Of a stretch of DNA of 12,892 bases, positions 5,738-11,246 are shown piece after piece. The first letter of the stretch is position 1. Each line of letters opens with the position of its first letter. Location of the stretch: the NCBI GenBank assembly GCA_964483025.1, contig CAYZZT010000021.1:1-12892 (forward strand), given 5' to 3'. The notes beneath the pieces were generated by a model. It worked only from the letters and a program-made list of their open reading frames with translations, made no database searches and had not been told where the DNA came from. The DNA comes from CAIZIN01 sp964483025 (GTDB lineage: Bacteria > Patescibacteriota > Minisyncoccia > Phycocordibacterales > CAIZIN01). The position numbers and the translations under genes are program-made.

Positions 5738-6517
5738 CTATTTAGCCAAAAGCGCATTATCTATGACCAAAGTCATTATTTCATATGGCATTGCTCCGCC
5801 AAGATTCACGATTTTTCCATCATCTGAAATTCGAAGAATTCCTTCTGGATATTTTGCAAATGCAGTGACCAAGTTTGCAATTTGTTTTTCTGAAAGAGCC
5901 TTTTTAAATATCAAGAAATTATTTGGTGTACCTTCCACTCCCGCATCTTTTCCAGTCTGCTCTTGTGCTGTTATAACAGAGGCTGTTTCTTTATCTGTTA
6001 AACATTTTGTCCATTTTGTCATATCTAGCTTAAGTTCTTTTGCAATCGCAGAAAGGGCTGTCTCAGGAAGGGAATCATTTGAAGCTGTTTTTAAATAAAC
6101 GGCATTAATGAAATTCCAAAATGCTTCATTTCCACCTTGAACTTTTGCACACTCAATAGCAATAGCTTCTGTTCGTGCTTTTTTGTGGAGTGCATCAAGT
6201 GGCATATATCTGTAAACCCATGCCACTTTATTTTCTGCACCATAAACACCTATAACTTTTTGCATTGTAGTATGGAAAACTTTACAGAAAGGGCACTCTG
6301 TATCTGAATATTCTATCACTACAATGTCGGCATCTTTACTACCAACAATACTGTCGGTATCTGAAACAGGAACAACACTAAAAGCTGAAGTAGCTTTTTT
6401 TTCTGCCGGCTGTTCAATTTTTAAATTTCCTCTGTTTGTATAAAACATTGCACCAGCCACAAGTAGCCCGGCTACTACTATAGCGATAGGTAATGCTAAA
6501 TTGCTTTTATTTTCCAT
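5738..6517 (-). CDS. Membrane-anchored DsbA-family thiol-disulfide oxidoreductase
   Basis: A 259-residue protein with an N-terminal membrane segment (about residues 8-26, LALPIAIVVAGLLVAGAMF) and no obvious signal-peptidase site, so it is probably anchored with its catalytic domain outside the cytoplasm. The thioredoxin fold starts near 62 (KDADIVVIEYSD), followed by the active-site CPFC at 75-78. The cis-Pro loop is GVEGTPNNF, with Pro198. A helical insertion lies between (about 110-190), as expected for DsbA-like (Thioredoxin_4) proteins. Two more Cys, C123 and C172, could form a structural disulfide. It would oxidise or isomerise disulfides in exported proteins. No DsbB/VKOR partner is visible in the window. 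The gene is convergent with the helicase gene and divergent from uppP. No Shine-Dalgarno sequence is present; two TATAAT boxes lie upstream. Confidence 0.9.
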   Translation of the reverse strand: MENKSNLALPIAIVVAGLLVAGAMFYTNRGNLKIEQPAEKKATSAFSVVPVSDTDSIVGSKDADIVVIEYSDTECPFCKVFHTTMQKVIGVYGAENKVAWVYRYMPLDALHKKARTEAIAIECAKVQGGNEAFWNFINAVYLKTASNDSLPETALSAIAKELKLDMTKWTKCLTDKETASVITAQEQTGKDAGVEGTPNNFLIFKKALSEKQIANLVTAFAKYPEGILRISDDGKIVNLGGAMPYEIMTLVIDNALLAK

Positions 6518-6539
6518 ATTTATTTTAAGTTAACTTTTA

Positions 6540-6566
6540 ATTATAGGTTCGCTAGGTATTATAGCA
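6540..6566 (-). promoter_or_regulatory. Promoter region of the dsbA-like gene
   Basis: On the minus strand TG-C-TATAAT (6566-6558) is a strong extended -10, giving a leader of about 34 bases. A second TATAAT (6545-6540) would give a leader of about 16 bases. Neither leader contains a Shine-Dalgarno sequence. Confidence 0.6.
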
Positions 6567-6598
6567 TGCTCGGAATTTTTAGGCACTACTCAAAAATT

Positions 6599-6657
6599 AA
6601 GCACGAAATCCGAAATTCGAAGCACGAAACAAATTCAAATGTTCAAAATTCCAAATT
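6599..6657. repeat. Dispersed CGAAAT-type repeat, left copy
   Basis: AAGCACGAAATCCGAAATTCG and following bases through CAAATTCAAA. The reverse complement of 6742-6781 contains the same blocks (GAAGCACGAA, GCACGAAATCCGAA, ACAAATTCAAA) in a different order. The two copies face each other across the hairpin at 6672-6709, forming a large imperfect inverted repeat. Confidence 0.7.
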
Positions 6658-6671
6658 CAAAACGAACACAT

Positions 6672-6709
6672 AGGTAAACATTTTTTGTGATAACAAAAAA
6701 TGTTTACCT
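6672..6709. repeat. 17-bp palindrome with GATA loop
   Basis: AGGTAAACATTTTTTGT (6672-6688), loop GATA (6689-6692), ACAAAAAATGTTTACCT (6693-6709): perfect arms. Comparing the inner 16 bases of the arm with the arm of the palindrome at 7721-7764 gives 11 identities, and that one has the complementary loop TATC, so the two may be related. Confidence 0.85.
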
Positions 6710-6741
6710 TAGAATTTATGAATTTGTTTATAATTTAATAT

Positions 6742-6781
6742 TTTGAATTTGTTTCGGATTTCGTGCTTCGTGCTTCGAATT
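6742..6781. repeat. Dispersed CGAAAT-type repeat, right (inverted) copy
   Basis: TTTGAATTTGTTTCGGATTT continuing to TTCGAATTT. It is inverted and block-shuffled relative to 6599-6657. Confidence 0.7.
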
Positions 6782-6865
6782 TAGCGGTGGAGTTCGACTT
6801 TGTTTCCTTATGAGCGAAGCGAATTAGGAATACAAGAAGTGCCCCTGTGGCATAACCGCTATCTA

Positions 6866-6874
6866 TGCTATCAT
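6866..6874 (+). promoter_or_regulatory. Extended -10 of uppP
   Basis: TG-C-TATCAT ends 7 bases before the ATG at 6882, with no Shine-Dalgarno sequence between. This fits a leaderless mRNA driven by an extended -10. Confidence 0.6.
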
Positions 6875-6881
6875 TATTCCC

Positions 6882-7676
6882 ATGACTATTTTGAATTCCA
6901 TAATTCTCGGTGTTATTCAGGGCTTAACGGAGTTTCTGCCAGTGTCCTCATCAGGGCATCTTATAATTGCTCGACATTATCTTGGTATTCAGAGTATGGA
7001 TGGTTTGGCATTTGACGCTGTCCTCCAGCTTGCAACGATCCTTGCAGTCGGCCTTTATTTTTGGCGAGATATTTGGGGCTTAGCAAAATCATTTTTTAAA
7101 TTAATTACTCGAAAAGCGATAGTAGGGAAGGAGGCAACACTTTTCTGGGCAATATTTGTTGGAACAATTCCTGCGATAATTTTGGGTTTATTTTTTGAAA
7201 ATTTGATGGATACGGTTTTTAGAAATATTCATCTTGTTGCTTTAACGCTAGTTTTGGGGAGTTTGTTGATGTTTTTTGCTGAAAAGTACGCAAGGCAGAA
7301 TAAAACTTTGACAGTTGAAAAAGGTTTTCTCGCTGGCCTTTTTCAAACACTTGCACTTTTGCCGGGGGTCTCACGCTCGGGCGCCACAATTTCTGGAGGG
7401 CTTTTTCTCGGCTTTACAAGAGAAGAGGCGACGAGATTTTCTTTCTTGCTTGCGTTTCCGATTATCCTTGGTTCTGGATTAAAAAAACTCCACGATCTTT
7501 ATCAAGGACATGAGCTTATAGTTTTAGGTCCACCACTTTTTGTATCATCTATTTTTGCTTTTGTTGTGGGGCTTGGAGCAATCCACTTTCTAATCACATA
7601 TTTAAAAAAACATACACTGTATGCTTTTGTGGTCTATCGTCTATTGTTGGTGGTGGTTTTGCTAGCGCTATTCTAG
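6882..7676 (+). CDS. uppP: Undecaprenyl-diphosphatase UppP (BacA)
   Basis: A 264-residue multi-spanning inner-membrane protein. It hydrolyses undecaprenyl pyrophosphate to the monophosphate, recycling the lipid carrier used for peptidoglycan and other wall polymers. Family signatures are clear: QGLTEFLPVSSSGH (13-26) with catalytic-region Glu17, Ser and His26, and PGVSRSGATI (161-170) followed by GFTREEATRFSFLLAFP, with Arg165 in the phosphate-binding loop. The first acidic position of the E. coli motif (EGLTEF) is Gln here, a common variant. Hydrophobic segments cover most of the chain, and the length is normal. The start is supported by an extended -10 at 6866-6874. It is transcribed alone and followed after 44 bases by the palindrome that begins the Cas2-like cassette. 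Confidence 0.95.
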   Translation: MTILNSIILGVIQGLTEFLPVSSSGHLIIARHYLGIQSMDGLAFDAVLQLATILAVGLYFWRDIWGLAKSFFKLITRKAIVGKEATLFWAIFVGTIPAIILGLFFENLMDTVFRNIHLVALTLVLGSLLMFFAEKYARQNKTLTVEKGFLAGLFQTLALLPGVSRSGATISGGLFLGFTREEATRFSFLLAFPIILGSGLKKLHDLYQGHELIVLGPPLFVSSIFAFVVGLGAIHFLITYLKKHTLYAFVVYRLLLVVVLLALF

Positions 7677-7720
7677 ATAGCTGTTAGGCTCTATACTCTA
7701 GCGAAAGTCAAAATAATATT

Positions 7721-7764
7721 TTACAGTTAACACTTTCTGCTATCGCAGAAAGTGTTAACTGTAA
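7721..7764. repeat. 20-bp perfect palindrome upstream of the PaaX/Cas2-like gene
   Basis: TTACAGTTAACACTTTCTGC (7721-7740), loop TATC, and its exact reverse complement (7745-7764). The inner 17 bp of each arm recur with one change at 8299-8336 on the other side of the gene. The right edge reaches the expected -35 position of the promoter at 7783, so it could be an operator. It could also end uppP transcription, but no T-run follows. Confidence 0.95.
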
Positions 7765-7782
7765 TAATGTTTTTTGTTATTA

Positions 7783-7788
7783 TATAAT
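7783..7788 (+). promoter_or_regulatory. -10 box of the PaaX/Cas2-like gene
   Basis: TATAAT ends 6 bases before the ATG at 7795. This decides the start: the in-frame TTG at 7774 would lie upstream of the transcription start. Confidence 0.65.
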
Positions 7789-7794
7789 ATTCAT

Positions 7795-8271
7795 ATGTCA
7801 TTAGCATTTGATATATCAAGGGCGATGAGTGACGCAAGGCTTAAATATAAAGGAGTCGAAGTTAATGGTTTTGGTATTCCAACTTTTTTAATAAAAAATA
7901 AACAATCTTTTAAAAGTACTCTGAGTCGTTTAAAAAAGAATGGTTATGTGCTTGATGATAAAGGTATGTGGAAAATAACTCCGAAGGGTAAAAAATTAGT
8001 AGAAGAAAGAATTGGTCGTTTGCAGACTTTTAAATCGTCATTCACCGTTCATAGTAAAAAGAATTTATTATTATTTTTTGATATACCTGAACCACAAAAA
8101 GCCAAGAGGGAATGGCTTAGGAATCATTTAATTAATTTTAATTACAAAATGATTCAAAGAAGTGTGTGGCTAGGACCTTCACCACTACCAAAAGATTTCA
8201 CAGAATATTTGAAAAATATAAAGATTGAAAAATATATTAAGACCTATAAATTGGCAAAAGATCAAAATTAA
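7795..8271 (+). CDS. PaaX/Cas2-like protein: winged helix plus Cas2-type ferredoxin fold
   Basis: A 158-residue, basic protein. Residues about 25-75 look like a winged helix (FKSTLSRLKKNGYVLDDKGMWKITPKGKKLVEERI, with the wing at DDKGMWKITPKG). The C-terminal part (about 85-155) has the Cas2/PaaX-C pattern: LLLFFDIPEPQKAKREWLR, then KMIQRSVWLGPSPLPKDFTEYL. The Asp of FFDIPE is where Cas2 proteins keep their conserved Asp. Stand-alone genes of this kind are common in Parcubacteria and are often labelled Cas2. There is no cas1, CRISPR array or phenylacetate gene here, so a transcription regulator or palindrome-binding protein is more likely than adaptation. The near-identical palindromes at 7721-7764 and 8299-8336 frame the gene, which suggests autoregulation or a mobile cassette. 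The start at ATG 7795 is chosen because TATAAT ends 6 bases before it. Confidence 0.85.
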   Translation: MSLAFDISRAMSDARLKYKGVEVNGFGIPTFLIKNKQSFKSTLSRLKKNGYVLDDKGMWKITPKGKKLVEERIGRLQTFKSSFTVHSKKNLLLFFDIPEPQKAKREWLRNHLINFNYKMIQRSVWLGPSPLPKDFTEYLKNIKIEKYIKTYKLAKDQN

Positions 8272-8298
8272 AAGCAATTATAAAAATATTGAAAATTG

Positions 8299-8336
8299 GA
8301 GTTAACACTTTTTGCTATCGCAGAAAGTGTTAACTC
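8299..8336. repeat. 17-bp palindrome downstream of the PaaX/Cas2-like gene
   Basis: GAGTTAACACTTTTTGC (8299-8315), loop TATC, GCAGAAAGTGTTAACTC (8320-8336), with one mismatch in the stem. Apart from that change it equals the inner part of 7721-7764. It begins 27 bases after the stop codon. No T-run follows, so it is a poor intrinsic terminator. Confidence 0.95.
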
Positions 8337-8396
8337 TAAATAAATATAATTTAAAAAAAAGGTTACTGAAACTTAATTCTTATTATATAAAAGTTA

Positions 8397-8426
8397 AGAG
8401 CGCATTACCTTACGGTAACGCGCTCT
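8397..8426 (-). terminator. Hairpin downstream of the 8487-8933 gene, probable terminator
   Basis: On the minus strand AGAGCGCGTTACC, loop GTAA, GGTAATGCGCTCT forms a 13-bp stem with one G-U pair and a GNRA-type loop. It is followed by TAACTTTTATATAA. On the plus strand the G-U position becomes an A-C mismatch, so the structure favours minus-strand RNA. The T-run is weak, so termination is probable rather than certain. Confidence 0.6.
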
Positions 8427-8486
8427 GTTTGTTTAAGGTTTTAGAGGTTTGAACTCACGGTCTTCACCGAGGTGGGGGTACTACTA

Positions 8487-8933
8487 TCACCAACTTCTGT
8501 CACCATACTTCCAGTCATCAAACCATTCATCCTTACCAACCCCAAGAGATTTGACTTTTTCGATTACTTGTTGAAAAAACTCAGCAAGGTTTTCTTGTTC
8601 GTCAGGATGATTTTTCTGGCGGAAGGTAAAGTTTGGTGAAGGTTCATCTGTGATAATTCGATAGCAGGCTCCTTCTTCTGTAACGATCTCGTAGGTTGCG
8701 AGGACACTGATGTGGCCAAAACCGCAAAAAATCCCAGGAGGACGATAGCGGTAATCACCATAGTTGTTTTGCCTAACTAAACGACCTTTTTGATCTCCGA
8801 AGGTAGCCTTATCTTCTTCGAGTGTCAATTGACCTTCATTTCCAATGACTGACTCACAGATTGATGTCCAAGCGTTTTGGCGATTGTTTTGGTCGCGAAG
8901 AATGACACGAATTGAGATAATGTTCGATTTCAT
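8487..8933 (-). CDS. Hypothetical protein of unknown family (148 aa)
   Basis: I do not recognise it. It is soluble, with no signal peptide or membrane segment. It begins MKSNIISIRVILRDQNN, has a Gly/Tyr/Arg-rich middle (NNYGDYRYRPPGIFCGFGH, about 56-74), a strand-rich part (ISVLATYEIVTEEGACYRIITDE), and a charged helix with an aromatic end (DEWFDDWKYGDRSW). Two Cys, in IFCGF and GACYR, could pair or bind metal. It stands alone on the minus strand, with an extended -10 (9056-9048) and a leader of about 107 bases that can fold, unlike the nearly leaderless genes around it. A hairpin terminator follows. Long-leader control at the RNA level is likely (inference). The coding strand is less AT-rich than neighbours, so recent acquisition is possible but unproven. 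Confidence 0.7.
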   Translation of the reverse strand: MKSNIISIRVILRDQNNRQNAWTSICESVIGNEGQLTLEEDKATFGDQKGRLVRQNNYGDYRYRPPGIFCGFGHISVLATYEIVTEEGACYRIITDEPSPNFTFRQKNHPDEQENLAEFFQQVIEKVKSLGVGKDEWFDDWKYGDRSW

Positions 8934-8941
8934 TTTTTTAT

Positions 8942-9029
8942 TTGAGTTTGGTTGAAAGGCTCAATCCCCTTAGCAGAATGCTAGCGGGTCAATTTAACCT
9001 TTGATTCCAAACTCAACGTACCCTTTCAA
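8942..9029 (-). promoter_or_regulatory. Structured 5' leader of the 8487-8933 gene
   Basis: In the leader RNA, TTGAAAGG (9029-9022) can pair with CCTTTCAA (8959-8952), and TTGAGTTTGG (9016-9007) with CCAAACTCAA (8951-8942). Both matches are perfect and they cross, so they either form a pseudoknot or compete. Between them lies a third hairpin, CCCgcTAGCA-TTC-TGCTAaGGG. The leader ends in an A-run next to the ATG with no Shine-Dalgarno sequence. It matches no riboswitch class I know. Confidence 0.55.
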
Positions 9030-9047
9030 AGAACTTATTATGTATAT

Positions 9048-9056
9048 AGTATAGCA
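9048..9056 (-). promoter_or_regulatory. Extended -10 of the 8487-8933 gene
   Basis: TG-C-TATACT on the minus strand (9056-9048), the same extended form as the promoters of uppP and the dsbA-like gene. The expected start is near 9041, which leaves about 107 bases before the ATG at 8933. Confidence 0.65.
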
Positions 9057-9213
9057 TAATATGAGTAATAAGTCAAATATTTTGTGAACAAAGAATATAA
9101 CCGCAAGTATTTTATGGCTTTAAATAACGATAAATCAATCCAAGGCAAGGGCTTGGAATGGTATTTAATTCCGATTCTTGAATCTTAAATCTTAAATCCT
9201 AAATCTATGAATT

Positions 9214-9789
9214 TTAGAACGGTAATGAAAAAGTCATTGAAGTATCTTCTTTTGTCTCCCAATTTGATGGGTCGAGTGGAATATCTTTTAGTTTTCCAAA
9301 TTCTCTATATTTTAATTTTTTGTTTGTCATTGCGTAATCATAAATTGCTTTTGTAATCATTACGTCTTCAATACAGTATTTAATTATTTTATCTATTTCT
9401 CCAGATTTCCACCATTCAATAGCTTCGAGGCCGTGGGCGATCTTCTTTCGTCCGAGTGTTGCATCGGCAACATCGTCGAGTTTGATTCTTCTCCCTAACG
9501 AGGCTTTGATTTCTTTTAGTAAATCAACATGCTTAATTTTTGAAAGGTCTCCCGCGTAGTATTTGTTGAGAAGTGGCATGTCGAAATGCTCGGAATTGTA
9601 GCCTATGAGTGAATCGGCTTTTTCAAGTATTGGCCAAAGCTTTGGAAGCTCCTCTTGGAGATATGAAGTAGCTGTTTCTGTTTCGGTATCATAAATACAC
9701 ACCACAGAGATATCTAAATCTGCTGGGTCGTTTGTGTTGGCTTCTTGAAATGTGTTTCGTGTTTCGATGTCGAAGAAAATTTTACGCAT
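9214..9789 (-). CDS. DEDDy-family 3'-5' exonuclease (RNase H-like fold)
   Basis: A 191-residue protein with all three exonuclease motifs: FDIET (Asp7, Glu9) at the N-terminus, LIGYNSEHFDMP with Asp70, and YCIEDVMITKAIYDYA with Tyr138 and Asp142. The Y-X3-D form places it in the DEDDy group, which includes the proofreading domain of family B polymerases and the YprB-type RNase_H_2 proteins. It would remove nucleotides from 3' ends using two metal ions; the substrate is unknown. I start it at MRKIFF (9789). A longer frame to 9858 would add 23 residues translated from a dispersed palindromic repeat (DSRLRGND), so the upstream ATG is almost certainly spurious. It lies 189 bases after hisS on the same strand, with repeats between. 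Confidence 0.85.
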   Translation of the reverse strand: MRKIFFDIETRNTFQEANTNDPADLDISVVCIYDTETETATSYLQEELPKLWPILEKADSLIGYNSEHFDMPLLNKYYAGDLSKIKHVDLLKEIKASLGRRIKLDDVADATLGRKKIAHGLEAIEWWKSGEIDKIIKYCIEDVMITKAIYDYAMTNKKLKYREFGKLKDIPLDPSNWETKEDTSMTFSLPF

Positions 9790-9800
9790 TGGGTGATCGG

Positions 9801-9872
9801 TGTCATTCCCGCGGAGGCGGGAATCCAGTCTGCAAAATTCGGACTTGGATCCCCGCATTCGCGAGGATGACA
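9801..9872. repeat. Dispersed palindromic repeat, full copy (72 bp)
   Basis: It runs from TGTCATTCCCGCGG to CGAGGATGACA. Each arm carries a small hairpin (CCCGC-GGAG-GCGGG and CGC-ATTC-GCG), and the middle is GGAATCCAGTC/GACTTGGATCC around TGCAAAATTCG. The same unit, diverged, lies inside truB (11535-11612) and in the 5399-5632 composite. Similar GTCATTC...GAATGAC repeats are widespread in bacteria. Confidence 0.9.
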
Positions 9873-9916
9873 GAAGGCGATTAAGTTTTTGATAAAAGAG
9901 AATTACGAACTTTCAG

Positions 9917-9945
9917 ACTGGATTCCTGCCTTCGCAGGAATGACA
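9917..9945. repeat. Right half of the dispersed palindromic repeat
   Basis: ACTGGATTCCTGCC then TTCGCAGGAATGACA: one arm only, with its small CCTGC/GCAGG hairpin. A further remnant, GGGAATGACAG, follows at about 9954-9964. Both lie between hisS and the exonuclease gene. Confidence 0.85.
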
Positions 9946-9978
9946 GAAGGGTACGGGAATGACAGCGGAGAGGTGTAT

Positions 9979-11226
9979 TTACAAATTCGAAAATATCCTA
10001 TTTGTAAATTCCTTTATTTCAGCTAGTGAACAAATGTTCTCTTCTCCGGTGAATAAATTCTTAATATTATAAGATTTCGTTTCTAGCTCGTGTTCACCAA
10101 TAGCAAGAAAATAATTAATTTTCTCTTTATCTGCTTTTTTAATTTGGTCTACAATTTTTCTTCCAGTATAATCGATTGCGACATTAATATTGTTGTCTCT
10201 TAAAATTTTAGCCAAAATATTTGCATCTTCTACATAATCTTTTGAAAAAGTACCAATATATACTTTTGTGGAGCTTTCATACTTTGGTAAAATGTTGCGA
10301 GTCTCTAGGAAGTCTCTAATCGTTACATCCCCCATACCAAAACCAATAGCAGAAACTTTGTCATTACCAAAAAGTGAAAGAAGGTCATCATAGCGCCCAC
10401 CTCCAAAAAGGGCGCGGCTATTCTCTGGGTTTGTATCATATATTTCAAATACAGTTCCTGTGTAATAGTCGAATCCTCGCACAATTGTGTCATCAAATTT
10501 TGCATTTGATATACCGGCATTTTTAAGTTCGGAAATAAGTAATTGCATTTCTGCATCAGCTTCAAGTTTCCACTCTATTTTTTTTCCACAAATTCTTTCT
10601 GCCTCTTCATCAAAATTATCTATTTTTTTCTTTCTATCAAGAAGTTTTTGAAAATCATGAGATTGCTCGCTCGATAGCCCCATATCAGAGAGAGTTTTGT
10701 TTAGAAGAGTTCTGTTGCTGAGGCGTACTTCAAAATCAGTTTCTTTGGCGCCAAAATTAATCATTATCTGATAGGCAAGGCGAATTATTTCAATATCGGC
10801 ATAAATGTTGTCTAAGCCAAAAATGTCACAGTTTAGTTGATAGTGTTCACGGAGACGTCCTCTTTGTGGGCGCTCATATCGAAACATATTTGGAATTGAG
10901 TACCAACGAACAGGCATAGGAAGTTCGCGTTTTCTTCCAGCTATCATTCTCGCAACTGTAGGAGTCATTTCTGGTCGAAGAGTTACTTCTCGTCCACCTC
11001 TGTCGATAAAAGAATATGTTTGTTCATTTATAATTTCCTCTCCAGTTTTTGCTTTATAAAGCTCGCTTGGCTCAAGTGGGGAGGCATTATATTCTAAATA
11101 TCCAAAACCTTCACATGTTTTTTTCCAAATATTAAAAATATAATTTTCCAGACTTTGGTCTTCTGGGTAAAAGTCACGCACACCTTTGTAAGGCTCAGTG
11201 CTTAATTTGTTTGTATTTTCGCTCAT
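9979..11226 (-). CDS. hisS: Histidyl-tRNA synthetase
   Basis: A 415-residue class II synthetase that charges tRNA-His with histidine. The core shows PYKGVRDFYPED (12-23), TYSFIDRGGREVTLRPEMTP (70-89, ending in the TLRPE histidine-binding motif), and motif 2 MFRYERPQRGRLREHYQ (114-130). It also has the two HisRS signatures, VRGFDYYTGTVFEIYD (249-264, with the catalytic Arg250) and FGGGRYDDL (274-282) leading to motif 3, SAIGFGMGDVTIRDFL. The C-terminal alpha/beta anticodon-binding domain starts near 320 (KVYIGTFSKD) and includes DYTGRKIVDQIKKADK. Length is typical. The gene is divergent from truB with only 20 bases between start codons. TACAAT ends 8 bases before its ATG, so the mRNA should have almost no leader. 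Confidence 0.97.
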   Translation of the reverse strand: MSENTNKLSTEPYKGVRDFYPEDQSLENYIFNIWKKTCEGFGYLEYNASPLEPSELYKAKTGEEIINEQTYSFIDRGGREVTLRPEMTPTVARMIAGRKRELPMPVRWYSIPNMFRYERPQRGRLREHYQLNCDIFGLDNIYADIEIIRLAYQIMINFGAKETDFEVRLSNRTLLNKTLSDMGLSSEQSHDFQKLLDRKKKIDNFDEEAERICGKKIEWKLEADAEMQLLISELKNAGISNAKFDDTIVRGFDYYTGTVFEIYDTNPENSRALFGGGRYDDLLSLFGNDKVSAIGFGMGDVTIRDFLETRNILPKYESSTKVYIGTFSKDYVEDANILAKILRDNNINVAIDYTGRKIVDQIKKADKEKINYFLAIGEHELETKSYNIKNLFTGEENICSLAEIKEFTNRIFSNL

Positions 11227-11246
11227 TACATACTATTGTATATCAC
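11227..11246. promoter_or_regulatory. 20-base bidirectional promoter between hisS and truB
   Basis: Plus-strand TATTGT (11234-11239) ends 7 bases before the truB ATG. Minus-strand TACAAT (11240-11235) ends 8 bases before the hisS ATG. The two -10 boxes overlap on opposite strands at a near-palindromic site, so any -35 contact must fall inside the opposing coding sequence. No room exists for a Shine-Dalgarno sequence plus a leader on either side. Confidence 0.6.

Larger units (their letters stand above)
6518..6881. other. 364-base divergent intergenic region with promoters, dispersed repeats and a long hairpin
   Basis: No credible gene. From the dsbA side it holds two minus-strand TATAAT boxes, then CGAAATCCGAAATTCGAAGCA-type repeat sequence (6599-6657). 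A 17-bp hairpin follows at 6672-6709, then TATAAT at 6729-6734 (plus strand). Next is an inverted, rearranged copy of the same repeat (6742-6781, reading TTTGAATTTGTTTCGGATTT and onward). A weak inverted repeat TTCCTTAT/ATTAGGAA (about 6805-6830) and the uppP -10 box complete it. Confidence 0.7.

Noticed and set aside
6800..7015. 71-residue plus-strand frame overlapping uppP
   Set aside because: It overlaps the start of a clear uppP gene in another frame and has no recognisable motif.
7774..7794. Upstream TTG start for the PaaX/Cas2-like gene
   Set aside because: TATAAT at 7783-7788 lies between this TTG and the ATG at 7795, so the TTG would not be transcribed.
8440..8486. tRNA-like T-loop (GTTCAAAC on the minus strand)
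   Set aside because: Only a 3-bp T-stem can form, and no anticodon or D arm is present at the right distance.
9790..9858. N-terminal extension of the exonuclease to an ATG at 9858
   Set aside because: The added residues come from the dispersed repeat, and the family's N-terminal motif FDIET directly follows the ATG at 9789.
11211..11246. TTG start of truB at 11211
   Set aside because: It lies within the hisS coding region and upstream of the -10 box; ATG 11247 fits the promoter spacing.
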